Assembly: GCA_963721335.1 (NCBI GenBank) | Contig: CAVRIV010000005.1 | Coordinates: 310,001 to 374,000 of the forward strand | From: CAVXDY01 sp963721335 | Lineage (GTDB): Bacteria; Actinomycetota; Thermoleophilia; Miltoncostaeales; Miltoncostaeaceae | Reading direction: 5' to 3' | DNA: 64,000 bases | Notes under the pieces: generated by a model | What the model was told of the DNA's origin: nothing | Databases searched by the model: none | What the model saw: only the letters and a program-made list of their open reading frames with translations | Made by a program: the position numbers and the translations under genes | Shown here: positions 35,634 to 43,206 of the stretch, piece after piece | Position numbering within the stretch: position 1 is the stretch's first letter | Layout of the letters: the number at the start of each line of letters is the position of its first letter

Positions 35634-36047
35634 TCAGGCCCTCAGGTCCTCCCTCGCCTCCTTCCAGCCCGCGGTGAGCGCGTACAGGACCGCGATCTCG
35701 AGCCCGATGGCGAGCAGGCTCCAGAGCGGGTAGGCGGGGAACCAGGCGATCTGGCCGATGCCGTTGATGATGATCGCGACGATCGCGAACCAGCGTCCCC
35801 ACCCCTTGCCGGAGAAGAGCGCCATGGCGGCGAGGATCAGGACGATGCCCCAGATGATGAGGCTCCATCCCCAGGCGGTGAAGTTGGTCGTCACCAGAAG
35901 ACCGGACTCGGTGACGGCGAAGGTCTCGTCCTTCAGCAGGGCCGAGAGGCCCTGGATGATGTCGATGGCGCCGATCGTGAGCATGACGGCGGCGGCGAAG
36001 ATCACCCACCCCGTCCACGGCGACCCCCTGTATTCGTCGGTGGACAC
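35634..36047 (-). CDS. DUF7144-type four-helix membrane protein
   Basis: A 137-residue protein with four hydrophobic helices: WTGWVIFAAAVMLTIGAIDI, WSLIIWGIVLILAAMALFSG, WFAIVAIIINGIGQIAWFPA and LLAIGLEIAVLYALTAGW. The GW..FA.....I.G....QG..AL start matches DUF7144 proteins, frequent in actinobacteria. Function unknown. GGAGGAGGAG lies upstream of ATG 36047. Confidence 0.75.
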   Translation of the reverse strand: MSTDEYRGSPWTGWVIFAAAVMLTIGAIDIIQGLSALLKDETFAVTESGLLVTTNFTAWGWSLIIWGIVLILAAMALFSGKGWGRWFAIVAIIINGIGQIAWFPAYPLWSLLAIGLEIAVLYALTAGWKEAREDLRA

Positions 36048-36170
36048 TGCCTGCTCCTCCTCCTGTCGGGGCCCCGGGCGTCTCGCCGCGGGACTGCGAA
36101 TGCCGATCGAATCGTCCCCGCGGCTCCGGCGGCCCGGGGCGGGCCCCCCTCCGCGCGGAGCGTCTGCTTC

Positions 36171-36230
36171 CTACCTGCGGCGCGCGGTGCGGCGAGAGGT
36201 GCGGCGCGCGACCCTGCGTGCTCCCATCAT
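36171..36230 (-). CDS. Arg-rich 19-residue micro-ORF
   Basis: ATG 36230 is preceded directly by GGAGGTTCAG, a near-perfect ribosome-binding site at good spacing. The peptide is MMGARRVARRTSRRTARRR, ten arginines in 19 residues, ending at TAG 36171. It resembles the basic N-termini of the SHOCT proteins at 11090 and 29679 and lies after a DUF6325 gene, just where a SHOCT gene sits in the other DUF6325 operon. It may be a truncated SHOCT gene or a genuine small basic peptide. Confidence 0.4.
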   Translation of the reverse strand: MMGARRVARRTSRRTARRR

Positions 36231-36262
36231 CTGAACCTCCGTCTGTCGTTGGTGTCGGCCCT

Positions 36263-36807
36263 CTATGCGGCCGCGGAACCCGTCTCGATCGCGTGGCGCC
36301 TCGGCGGCCTCCTCGGCGGAGACCAGCCCGATGGCGATCAGGTCGAGGGGGCTGATGAAGCCGTCGGAGATGCGAAAGCCCCCGGCGCGCGCGATCGCGT
36401 CGCGCAGCGGCACCGCCCAGTGGTGCTCGATCAGAAGGAGCGCCGCGGCGGAGTCGTTGGGGATCTCCTCGATGATGTCCCAGGCGTCCTCGTCGTCGAA
36501 GGCGGCGATGCCGTCGGCGGCGGCCTGGGCGCCGGCGATGGCGCCCTCCTCCAGGCCCTCCTCGCCCTCGATGCCGAGGCCGATCAGGGCCCCGATCTTC
36601 GGTGCCGATCTCGATCGCCTCGTCCTTGGAGAGGTTGCTGAGGTGGGCGACCTCGATCTCCCCGTCGGCGTCCTTGTGCACGGCGAGCGCGTCGATCACG
36701 CGGACGGTGTCGCTCTCGCGCAGGCGCTCGAGCTCGGCGATGATCTCGCCGTGGAACTCGGGGTGCTGGAAGCCCAGCACGATCAGCTGGACCGGTCCGA
36801 TGGCCAT
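36263..36807 (-). CDS. DUF6325 family protein (copy 2, two frame breaks)
   Basis: It opens with AIGPVQLIVLGFQHPEFHGE, LERLRESDTVRVIDALAVHK and DADGEIEVAHLSNLSKDEA, strongly similar to copy 1 at 29227. After a break near 36598 it continues KIGALIGLGIEGEEGLEEGA, FDDEDAWDIIEEIPNDSAAA, LLLIEHHWAVPLRDAIA and GGFRISDGFISPLDLIAIGL. A second break near 36290 gives a natural end, RHAIETGSAAA and TAG 36263. Restored length about 180 residues. It has a longer glycine/acid-rich loop than copy 1. Confidence 0.75.
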
Positions 36808-36833
36808 CTCTCTTCCTCCCTGGTGTGGGTGCG

Positions 36834-37223
36834 CTACGACGCGGGCGCGGCCAGCGCGTTCGCCTTGAGGGTCTCGAACTCGGCCTGCGTGATCGCGCCG
36901 CTGTCGAGGAGCTGCTTGGCCTTCTCGATCTCCGCGGTGGGTCCGCCCGATCCGGCAGCCGCCTTCACCTGAGCGTCGAACTGCGCCTGTGCGGCCTGGG
37001 CCCGATCGTTGTAACGCTCGGCCATGTGCTGGCCCTGAGTGATCAGGTAGATGAACACGCCCAGGAACGGCAGGAAGAGGACGAAGATGGTCCAGAGGAC
37101 CTTCATGCCGCCACTGAGGTCATGCCGCCGGAACAGGTCCGAGAAGACCGTGATCACCAGGTAGAAGAAGAAGACCCAGGCGAAGAAGATGCAGATCGCC
37201 CAGAACACGTCGAGGAAGTCCAT
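36834..37223 (-). CDS. PLDc_N plus SHOCT membrane protein
   Basis: A 129-residue protein: two helices (DVFWAICIFFAWVFFFYLVI and KVLWTIFVLFLPFLGVFIYL) flanking DLFRRHDLSGG form a PLDc_N (phospholipase D N-terminal-like) hairpin, followed by a Gln/Ala-rich cytoplasmic helix and the SHOCT motif EIEKAKQLLDSGAITQAEFE then LKANAL. There is no phospholipase domain. It ends 26 bp before the DUF6325 gene and probably heads that operon. Dyad motif copies 9 and 10 lie upstream. Confidence 0.85.
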   Translation of the reverse strand: MDFLDVFWAICIFFAWVFFFYLVITVFSDLFRRHDLSGGMKVLWTIFVLFLPFLGVFIYLITQGQHMAERYNDRAQAAQAQFDAQVKAAAGSGGPTAEIEKAKQLLDSGAITQAEFETLKANALAAPAS

Positions 37224-37309
37224 GCTGATGCCTCCGTTCGATTTTCCTGCGCGGTCATGAGGCGAGGCCGAGCTCGCGACGAGGATGTCTCGGCGCCGGG
37301 GGCGACGCA

Positions 37310-37330
37310 TCATCCCGACGGGGTGATCCG
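37310..37330. promoter_or_regulatory. Dyad motif copy 9
   Basis: TCATCCCGACGGGGTGATCC, nearly symmetric, 87 bp upstream of the PLDc_N/SHOCT gene. Confidence 0.6.
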
Positions 37331-37360
37331 GTCTACGGAGGCGGGTCGGCGTTCGTCACT

Positions 37361-37380
37361 CGTTCACCCGTATGGGATGA
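37361..37380 (-). promoter_or_regulatory. Dyad motif copy 10
   Basis: Minus strand reads TCATCCCATACGGGTGAACG; 85 bp before the micro-ORF and K+ channel on the plus strand, in the same divergent gap as copy 9. Confidence 0.5.
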
Positions 37381-37464
37381 GGCAATCGCATCCCGCAGGG
37401 ACCACGATGTGCCCGGCGCGCCTGTCGGGGCGCCCGCGCCCCGGGTGCGGAGGAGGAGGGCAAC

Positions 37465-37521
37465 GTGTTGATCGCATTGCTGGTCGTTCTCGGGGTCGAT
37501 CTCGCCCAGCGGGAGGACTAG
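37465..37521 (+). CDS. 18-residue hydrophobic micro-ORF ahead of the K+ channel
   Basis: GTG 37465 preceded by GGAGGAGGAGGG, then MLIALLVVLGVDLAQRED and TAG at 37519-37521, five bases before the channel ATG at 37527. The hydrophobic start and charged end suggest a short membrane-inserting peptide or a leader that couples translation to the channel. The strong ribosome-binding site belongs to this ORF, as only a weak GGGAGGA inside its last codons serves the channel. Confidence 0.45.
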   Translation: MLIALLVVLGVDLAQRED

Positions 37522-37526
37522 CCGGT

Positions 37527-38006
37527 ATGCCCGAACCCCTCATGGCCGACCCGCCCCCTGCCCCGGGGAGGGTGAAGAGGCGGCAGGAGCGGCGGGAGGG
37601 GATCCTGCTGGGCGTGACGCCCCGCGCGGCCCTGGTGTGGATCGCCGTCGCGGCCGTCGCGGTCGCGACGCTCGGGGCGCTTGTCGCCTACCTGGTCGAC
37701 CGGGAGGCGTTCGACTCCTTCTGGGACGCGCTCTGGTGGGCCGTCGTCACCGTGGGGACGGTCGGCTACGGCGACGTCGTCCCGACCAACGGCGCGGGCC
37801 GCGTGGTCGCGGGGATCCTGATCCTCTTCACGATGGCGTTCTTCCCCATCCTGACCGGCGTCGTGACCGCCACGCTGATCGACCAGCACCAGCGCGAGGC
37901 GAGGAGCGACCAGCGGCGCGAGGACGAGGAGCGCCAGGCCGCGCTGCTTCGGCACCTGAGCTCGATCGAGGATCGCCTGACGCGCTTGGAGGAACGCGCG
38001 CGCTGA
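37527..38006 (+). CDS. Two-helix potassium channel
   Basis: A 159-residue pore-only channel: helix 1 ALVWIAVAAVAVATLGALVA, pore loop with the K+ selectivity filter in TVGTVGYGDVVPTN, helix 2 VVAGILILFTMAFFPILTGV, and a C-terminal coiled coil (SSIEDRLTRLEER). Filter residues TVGYGD are intact, so it should be K+-selective and tetrameric. It has the same plan as the channel at 46433, including the final IEDRL coiled coil. A start at the second Met (MADPPPAPG) is possible. Coupled to the upstream micro-ORF. Confidence 0.9.
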   Translation: MPEPLMADPPPAPGRVKRRQERREGILLGVTPRAALVWIAVAAVAVATLGALVAYLVDREAFDSFWDALWWAVVTVGTVGYGDVVPTNGAGRVVAGILILFTMAFFPILTGVVTATLIDQHQREARSDQRREDEERQAALLRHLSSIEDRLTRLEERAR

Positions 38007-38111
38007 TCGCCTGCCGGCACGCGCGCCGACAGGCGAGTCCCCCGGCGACGACCGCGGCGTTCGGCGCCGGGCCGGATCACGGCGGCGACCCCATCACGTA
38101 GGACGAGGCGC

Positions 38112-38130
38112 CGCCGAGCCCGGCTCGGCG
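38112..38130. terminator. Hairpin between convergent genes
   Basis: CGCCGAGC-CCG-GCTCGGCG, perfect 8-bp stem between the K+ channel and the DUF1269 gene. The rest of 38007-38177 shows nothing else. Confidence 0.6.
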
Positions 38131-38177
38131 CGCGGTCGGAGCGGCTCCGCGCCGGGTGGCCCGGCGCCGGTGCGAGC

Positions 38178-38693
38178 CTAGGACCCCTGCCCCGACATCA
38201 TGGCGCCGATCTGCTTCTCGGTCTCGGCCTTCTCGGAGTCGCGCAGCTCCTTGGCCTGGCGCCGCTCGGCACGGCTCAGGAGCTCGTCGATGCGCTCCTC
38301 GAGGCGCCAGTCGCCGAGCACCACGAGCCCCGCCTCGCCGGTGTTCAGGAGGTCGCCCAGGTCCTTCATGTCCGAGCGCGACAGGCTCTTTGCCATGTGG
38401 CCGCCGAGGGCGCCCACCGTCGCGCCGACCACCGCGCTGCCGATCAGCGCCGGCGGGAAGATCAGCCCCACCAGCGCCCCCACCCCGGCCCCGCCCCAGG
38501 CGCCCTTGCGCGTGCCGGTCTCGTCCTTGTTGACGTGCACCTTGCCCTCGTGGTCCTTGGTGATGACGGCCGCGTCGAAGCCGCCGATCACCCTGTTGAA
38601 GTGGAGCTCCTTGATGACCTCGTAGTCGGCCTGGGCGTCGTCGACGCTGGCATATGCCCCGACGAGCAGGAATGTGTTGTCCTCTTTGGCCAT
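38178..38693 (-). CDS. DUF1269 family protein with glycine zipper
   Basis: A 171-residue protein: TFLLVGAYASVDDAQADYEV, HFNRVIGGFDAAVITKDHEG and KVHVNKDETGTRKGAWGGAG, then a glycine-zipper hydrophobic segment (VGALVGLIFPPALIGSAVVG, ATVGALGGHMAK) and a long charged helix at the C-terminus (DWRLEERIDELLSRAERRQA). Such proteins are small, probably membrane-associated and often induced by stress. GGGAGG before ATG 38693 decides the start. Dyad motif copy 11 lies 69 bp upstream. Confidence 0.85.
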   Translation of the reverse strand: MAKEDNTFLLVGAYASVDDAQADYEVIKELHFNRVIGGFDAAVITKDHEGKVHVNKDETGTRKGAWGGAGVGALVGLIFPPALIGSAVVGATVGALGGHMAKSLSRSDMKDLGDLLNTGEAGLVVLGDWRLEERIDELLSRAERRQAKELRDSEKAETEKQIGAMMSGQGS

Positions 38694-38761
38694 CACGGCC
38701 TCCCTTTGGTGCGTGGTGGTACCGGTCTGCCCCAGGGTCGCGGAGCGACCGGTGGAGCGCA

Positions 38762-38782
38762 TCGTCCGATCGGGGTGATGCG
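38762..38782. promoter_or_regulatory. Dyad motif copy 11
   Basis: TCGTCCGATCGGGGTGATGC, upstream of the DUF1269 gene; read on its strand it is inverted relative to most copies, consistent with a symmetric operator. Confidence 0.55.
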
Positions 38783-38837
38783 ATCGGACCAGCGACCCCC
38801 CGGCCCCTGCGGACCGGTCTGACGCAGATGGGGGGCA

Positions 38838-40280
38838 CTAGACCCCCGTCTGCGCCGTCAGCCGCCCACCGGCGACGGCCTCCGTGAGGGCCGCGTAGTC
38901 GCGCTCGTTCTGATCGGCGTAGGCCACGGAGAACGCGGCGATGGCCCGGTCGAATGCGTCGCTCTTGCCGAGGTAGGCCGTGATGGCGACAGGGTCGCCC
39001 GAGCGTGCGTGGGCGCGGGCCAGGGTCCAGCCGCACATCTGGGCGTAGATCTCCATGCCCTTCGGGACCATCACCTCGATGTCGGCCGAGCCCTTCCAGT
39101 CGCGCAGCTGGCGGACATAGAAATCGCGCTCAGCGCCGTCGAAGGTGTCGGTGACGTGGAGCCATCCGAGAAAGATGTCGCCCGCCGCCTGCATCAGCCG
39201 TTGCCCGGAGACGACCCGGTGGCCGGCGTTGCGATAGTCGCTGCGGCCGGCGTAGTCCTCGAGCACCGAGGGCTGGGCCTCCTTGAACTGCAGGAACAGG
39301 GGGTCGCCCTGGTCGCGACCGACCAGCAGGGCGATCCAGGCCCGCGTGCCCACGCTGCCCACCCCCACCACCTTGCGGGCGAGATCGACGAATCGGTAGC
39401 GCTCGAGGAGCCGGCGGCGGTCCGTCTCGAGCGTGCGCCGGTAGTCGCGCAGGCGCGCGTGCACCCACTCGGTGAAGATCGCCGCCGTGTCGTCGGTGAG
39501 GAGGTCTGCGACCGGCACGATCAGCGGGGGGTCGGCGGTGATGCGCGGCTCTCCGTCCACCTCGTGGCACAGCCGATCGAGGGCCTGCATGCTGTCCTTG
39601 GTGCGCGCCTTGGCGAGCGCCTTCTCGGCACGCTTCATGATCTTGCGCGGGACGGTGGCCCGGTAGCGGGCGAACACGTCCTCGACGTCGAACCTCGCGT
39701 AGAAGGCCTCGAGGTTGGTCTGCCCCGCGAAATCGGCCATCGCGGAGCGATAGCTCCTGACGCAGCCGCGGACGATCGCATCGCGGTCGGCGTCCGCGAA
39801 GCCCCGGTCCCGGCCGGCGACCTCGAGGCTCGCCGCCAGCCGCTTGAGGTCCCACTCGAACGGCCCGGGCAGGGTCTCGTCGAAGTCGTTGATGTCGAAG
39901 ACGGCCCGCCGCTCGGGGCTGCCGAAGACGCCGAAGTTCGAGAGGTGGGCGTCCCCGCAGAGCTGGACGCGCAGGCCGCTCGTGGGCGTGGCGGCGAGGT
40001 CGCTCGCCATGATCAGCGCCGCGCCGCGGTAGAAGGTGAACGGCGAGACGAGCATGCGTCCGTAGCGGATCGGCACCAGCTCGGGCACCCGCGACTCGGC
40101 CTGGCCCTCGAGCAGGGCGACCGGATCCGGGCGGTCGGGGCCGGGGTCGAGGTCGGCGTGGGCGGAGCGGGGCACCTCCGCGCGCGAGGCCCGGCCGCGC
40201 GCCACGCGCTCGGCGACGGTGGGGTGCTCGACCTTTGACTTGGTCGGGACGCGGCGGTCCTCGCGCGCGCTGGTCGTCAT
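38838..40280 (-). CDS. DUF2252 protein, paralogue 3 (intact)
   Basis: A complete 480-residue member: TVAERVARGRASRAEVPRSA, RPDPVALLEGQAESRVPELV, LCGDAHLSNFGVFGSPERRA, VFDINDFDETLPGPFEWDLK, KARTKDSMQALDRL, KVVGVGSVGTRAWIALLVGR, DPLFLQFKEAQPSVLEDYAG, SGQRLMQAAGDIFLGWLHV and GRLTAQTGV. It serves as the reference for the truncated copy at 12354 and the broken copy at 19946. No membrane segment. Family function unknown; the CGDAHLSNFG and NDFDE motifs suggest a kinase-like ATP-grasping core. ATG 40280. Confidence 0.9.
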   Translation of the reverse strand: MTTSAREDRRVPTKSKVEHPTVAERVARGRASRAEVPRSAHADLDPGPDRPDPVALLEGQAESRVPELVPIRYGRMLVSPFTFYRGAALIMASDLAATPTSGLRVQLCGDAHLSNFGVFGSPERRAVFDINDFDETLPGPFEWDLKRLAASLEVAGRDRGFADADRDAIVRGCVRSYRSAMADFAGQTNLEAFYARFDVEDVFARYRATVPRKIMKRAEKALAKARTKDSMQALDRLCHEVDGEPRITADPPLIVPVADLLTDDTAAIFTEWVHARLRDYRRTLETDRRRLLERYRFVDLARKVVGVGSVGTRAWIALLVGRDQGDPLFLQFKEAQPSVLEDYAGRSDYRNAGHRVVSGQRLMQAAGDIFLGWLHVTDTFDGAERDFYVRQLRDWKGSADIEVMVPKGMEIYAQMCGWTLARAHARSGDPVAITAYLGKSDAFDRAIAAFSVAYADQNERDYAALTEAVAGGRLTAQTGV

Positions 40281-40361
40281 GGTGAGACTCCGTTCGAGTG
40301 GTCCGGCGAACCGATGTGGTCCCGGCGGTGGCGTCGCCGGCATCGCCGGCATGAACTGGGC

Positions 40362-42390
40362 TCAGTCGCGTGCAAGGGATGCGCTCGTCGAGTCGGCGGT
40401 CTGGTCGTTCAGCATCGTGCGCCAGGCCTTGAGCAGGTCGTGGACGGCCGCGGCGCCGATGAGCGGCTCGTCGGGCACCGGCAGGTCGCCGGGGTAGAGG
40501 ATGAAGGGACGGGTCTGGAGCCCGCCGAGCCCTCCGTGGAAGGAGATCAGCTCCTCGAACGCGCAGCCCTCGTCGAGGTCCGTCGTCGTAGAAGCTCCCG
40601 ACCATGATGTCGGCGACGTGCTCGAACCCGTCCGTGCGACGGAGATGCAGGTGCGCGGTCGGCGAGAACGACGCGAGCGGATCGTCGCCCTCGACACGGT
40701 CGTCCGACAGGTAGCGCGTGCCCGTGCCGCCGAGGACGACCGCACCGTGCTCGGCGGAGCGCACGAGGAGCCATCCGACGTGGGGATGCTCGCGAAGCGC
40801 CGGCAGGAGCCGTGGATGGCGCTCCTCGATCTCCTCGAGCGTGAGGCGCCGCGGCTCCTCCATGAGGTAGATGAGGCCGAGGTTTCCGGACCCGAGCACG
40901 ATCACGTCGCGGTCCGAGACGTCGTTCTTCGGGCGCTTCTTCGCCGAATGCCCGGTCGCGTCCGTCAGCGCATGGCCGACCATCGCGTTCTGCTCGTCGC
41001 CGCCCGCGACCCCGGCGACCTCGCCGGACGCGAGGGAGCGCTCGACGAGCTCGTCGAGCCCGTAGCCGTTGCGCTGCTTGAACGTCGCCCCCTGCGTCTG
41101 GCCGTGATCGGAGAGCACGACGATCTCGTACGGGCGGGGTGCGTAGCGGCGAGCACGGTCGATCCGGGCGAACTGCTGGTCGAGCTTCCGGAGCGCCTCG
41201 AGCGTGTCGGCCCGCTCCAGCCCGGAGTGGTGGGCCACCTCGTCGTAGCTGGAGAAGGTCGCGTAGATCGCGGGCCGTCCCCTCATCATGTCGGACAGGA
41301 CGCCGAAGACGATGAGGTCGCGCACGATCACGCACATCGCGCCGCGCAGGAACGGGTAGATCCCGCCCCGGTGTCCGCGCGGGTGGACGTCCCGCCGGAT
41401 CGCTCGCAGCGCCGCGGTCCACTCGAGGATGATCTCCCAGAAGAAGAGGACGAGCGCCCGCGTGACGTTGTGTCCGTTTGCGAAGAACGCGCGGTAGCCG
41501 GGGTTCGGACCCTTCTCGGCGTCCATGCGGCTCACGGTGAGGATGACGTGGTCGGCCTCGCCCGAGAGGAGGTTCCCGCGGCTCGAGCCACCGTCGGTCA
41601 GAAGACCGTTCCCCGCGTGCCGGCGCTCGATCTCCGCGCAGTCGGGCGGCGCCGAGCAGGTCATCATGATCGCGCGCTCCTTCTCGACCCAGCGGAACGC
41701 CGGGATGTCCTCGTTGGAGCCGAGCAGGATGCCCGCCTGGCTCGCTCCCGTCTGGGACGAGAGATCGGGCTCCCATTCGAGGAACCGATGCGAGTCCTCC
41801 GCGAGCCAGCGCGCCATCGCCGGCGCGTTGCCGTCCCGCATCGCGCGCTGGAGGACGGGACGGGCGAGCCCGTCGATCTCGAGGTAGACGATGCCCGGCG
41901 CGTCGGTGCTGACCTTCTCGCCGGAGCGACGCGCGATCCGCTGGATCACCCGGATCGTGTACGCGTCGTCGTCGTTCGTGCCCAGGACGACCTCGAGCAC
42001 GATCGAGATCGCCGAGATGAGGAGGGCGGCGAGGATTGCCGTTCCGACTCCGCTGACGTCGATCGAGTCCGAGAGCGCGCCGGCCGCGAGCACGGCGAGC
42101 GCGTCGAAGAGGAGGATGAGGAGGAACGTCGTCGCGATCGTGTACGGGAGGCGGAGCGCGGCGATGACGGGAGCGACCACGGCGTTGATGAGGCCGACGA
42201 TGATCGCGGCAGTGAGCGCGGCCCACCCGTCGCTGAGCTCGAATCCGGGCAGGATCAACGCCGCGAGGAGGAACGCGGCGGTGCTGACGGCGAGCCCGAG
42301 CAGGAACCTCGAGACATGGAGCTTCGGGCGGACGTCGGCGCGGCTCGCCACCTCGCCGTACCCGTGAGGTTCAGCGGCCGGGGCGCTCAT
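40362..42390 (-). CDS. Holin-like 4-TM domain fused to an alkaline-phosphatase-superfamily phosphodiesterase (one frame break)
   Basis: N-terminal four-helix domain (FLLGLAVSTAAFLLAALILP, GWAALTAAIIVGLINAVVAP, TTFLLILLFDALAVLAAGAL, AILAALLISAISIVLEVVLG) of the mycobacterial 4-TMS holin type, then a large soluble domain of the nucleotide pyrophosphatase/phosphodiesterase family: IVYLEIDGLARPVLQRAM, SSQTGASQAGILLGS (nucleophile region), YDEVAHHSGLERADT, VLSDHGQTQGATFKQRNGYG. Metal ligands are in LEIDGL, YDEVAHH and SDHGQ. A break near 40585 separates the last ~75 residues (CAFEELISFHGGLGGLQTRP). The membrane domain probably anchors a nucleotide- or lipid-head-group-cleaving enzyme rather than acting in lysis. 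It starts in an ATGA overlap with a micro-ORF. Confidence 0.8.
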
Positions 42391-42452
42391 CCCGTGACCG
42401 CCTGGCGGCGCGCCCGTCGAATGCCGAGCGATTGAATCGGTCCGATTGCCAT
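42387..42452 (-). CDS. 21-residue leader micro-ORF with a DUF6325-like N-terminus
   Basis: ATG 42452, preceded by GGGAGAGCGGC, encodes MAIGPIQSLGIRRARRQ plus four residues; its TGA overlaps the ATG of the phosphodiesterase gene (ATGA). The first seven residues, MAIGPIQ, match the DUF6325 proteins at 29227 (MAIGPVN) and 36807 (MAIGPVQ). It looks like a DUF6325 start collapsed into a leader that couples translation to the following gene. Confidence 0.45.
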   Translation of the reverse strand: MAIGPIQSLGIRRARRQAVTG

Positions 42453-42500
42453 GCCGCTCTCCCTACGTTGCACGCCCCCCAGCCGGGCGCTTCTCCGGCA

Positions 42501-42520
42501 GTCTCACCCAGGAAGGATGA
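42501..42520 (-). promoter_or_regulatory. Dyad motif copy 12 (degenerate)
   Basis: Minus strand reads TCATCCTTCCTGGGTGAGAC, 49 bp upstream of the micro-ORF. The half-sites fit but the centre differs. Confidence 0.4.
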
Positions 42521-42606
42521 CGCGCGAGCAGCAGCGCGTCTGGCGGGGAAGCGGGGCCCGGACGGACGGAGTCCGCCCAGGAGCCCCCAGGGCACCTCGC
42601 CTCAGC

Positions 42607-43029
42607 TCACGAGCACTGGATCCCGTTGCGCATCTCCGTCAGGGCGCTGTTGACGCCGTCGATCGAGGGCTGCAGCTGCGCCTTGGCCTCGGCGACGGTG
42701 ACCCCGGACGGCAGGTCGTCGACGGCGCTCTCGAGGTCGCCGAGCGCGGAGTCGATCGCGTCGGCGTCGGCCTCGTTGATGTCCTTGGCGGACTGCTGGA
42801 CGCCGCTCCAGGTGGCCCTCACCCGCGAGACGGAGATGTTCTGGGCGTTCGCCTCCGGGTTCCCGAGCTGGACGCTCTCGACCTGCTGCAGGGCGGCCCC
42901 GAAGCCCTCGAGGCTCGTGCACAGCTGCGCCTCCGCGGCGGACTGGCCCGAGTCGTCGTCGTCGCCGCAGGCAACCGCGCCGAACGACACGACGAGGACG
43001 GCTCCCACACACGCCAGCACCCGTTTCAT
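42607..43029 (-). CDS. Small secreted lipoprotein
   Basis: A 140-residue protein with a signal peptide and lipobox-like cleavage site (KRVLACVGAVLVVSFGAVAC) followed by GDDDDSG, then a helical domain (SLEGFGAALQQVESVQLGNP, KDINEADADAIDSALGDLES, LQPSIDGVNSALTEMRNGIQ) ending in a cysteine. It would be anchored at the outer face of the membrane by Cys-20; the second mature cysteine in QLCTSLE may pair with the C-terminal one. Function unknown. Dyad motif copy 13 lies 59 bp upstream. Confidence 0.7.
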   Translation of the reverse strand: MKRVLACVGAVLVVSFGAVACGDDDDSGQSAAEAQLCTSLEGFGAALQQVESVQLGNPEANAQNISVSRVRATWSGVQQSAKDINEADADAIDSALGDLESAVDDLPSGVTVAEAKAQLQPSIDGVNSALTEMRNGIQCS

Positions 43030-43087
43030 CCCGCCTCCCCCCTCGCGTGACATCGCCGGGCCGAAGCTCTCGCGTGGGGCGCCGCGC

Positions 43088-43108
43088 TGCATCACCCAGA
43101 TGGGATGA
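43088..43108 (-). promoter_or_regulatory. Dyad motif copy 13
   Basis: Minus strand reads TCATCCCATCTGGGTGATGC, between the lipoprotein gene (minus) and the CYTH gene (plus). Confidence 0.6.
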
Positions 43109-43206
43109 ACGCGCCGGGCCACGGATGAATGATGAAGTCCGAGGTGGCGTGGAGACGGGCGGTGAGGTTCACTCTCTCTCCGGCCACAATCGTGAAGGGG
43201 TGGATC

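Noticed and set aside
40362..42390. Prophage lysis gene
   Set aside because: The holin-like part is fused to a large hydrolase and no phage genes are nearby.
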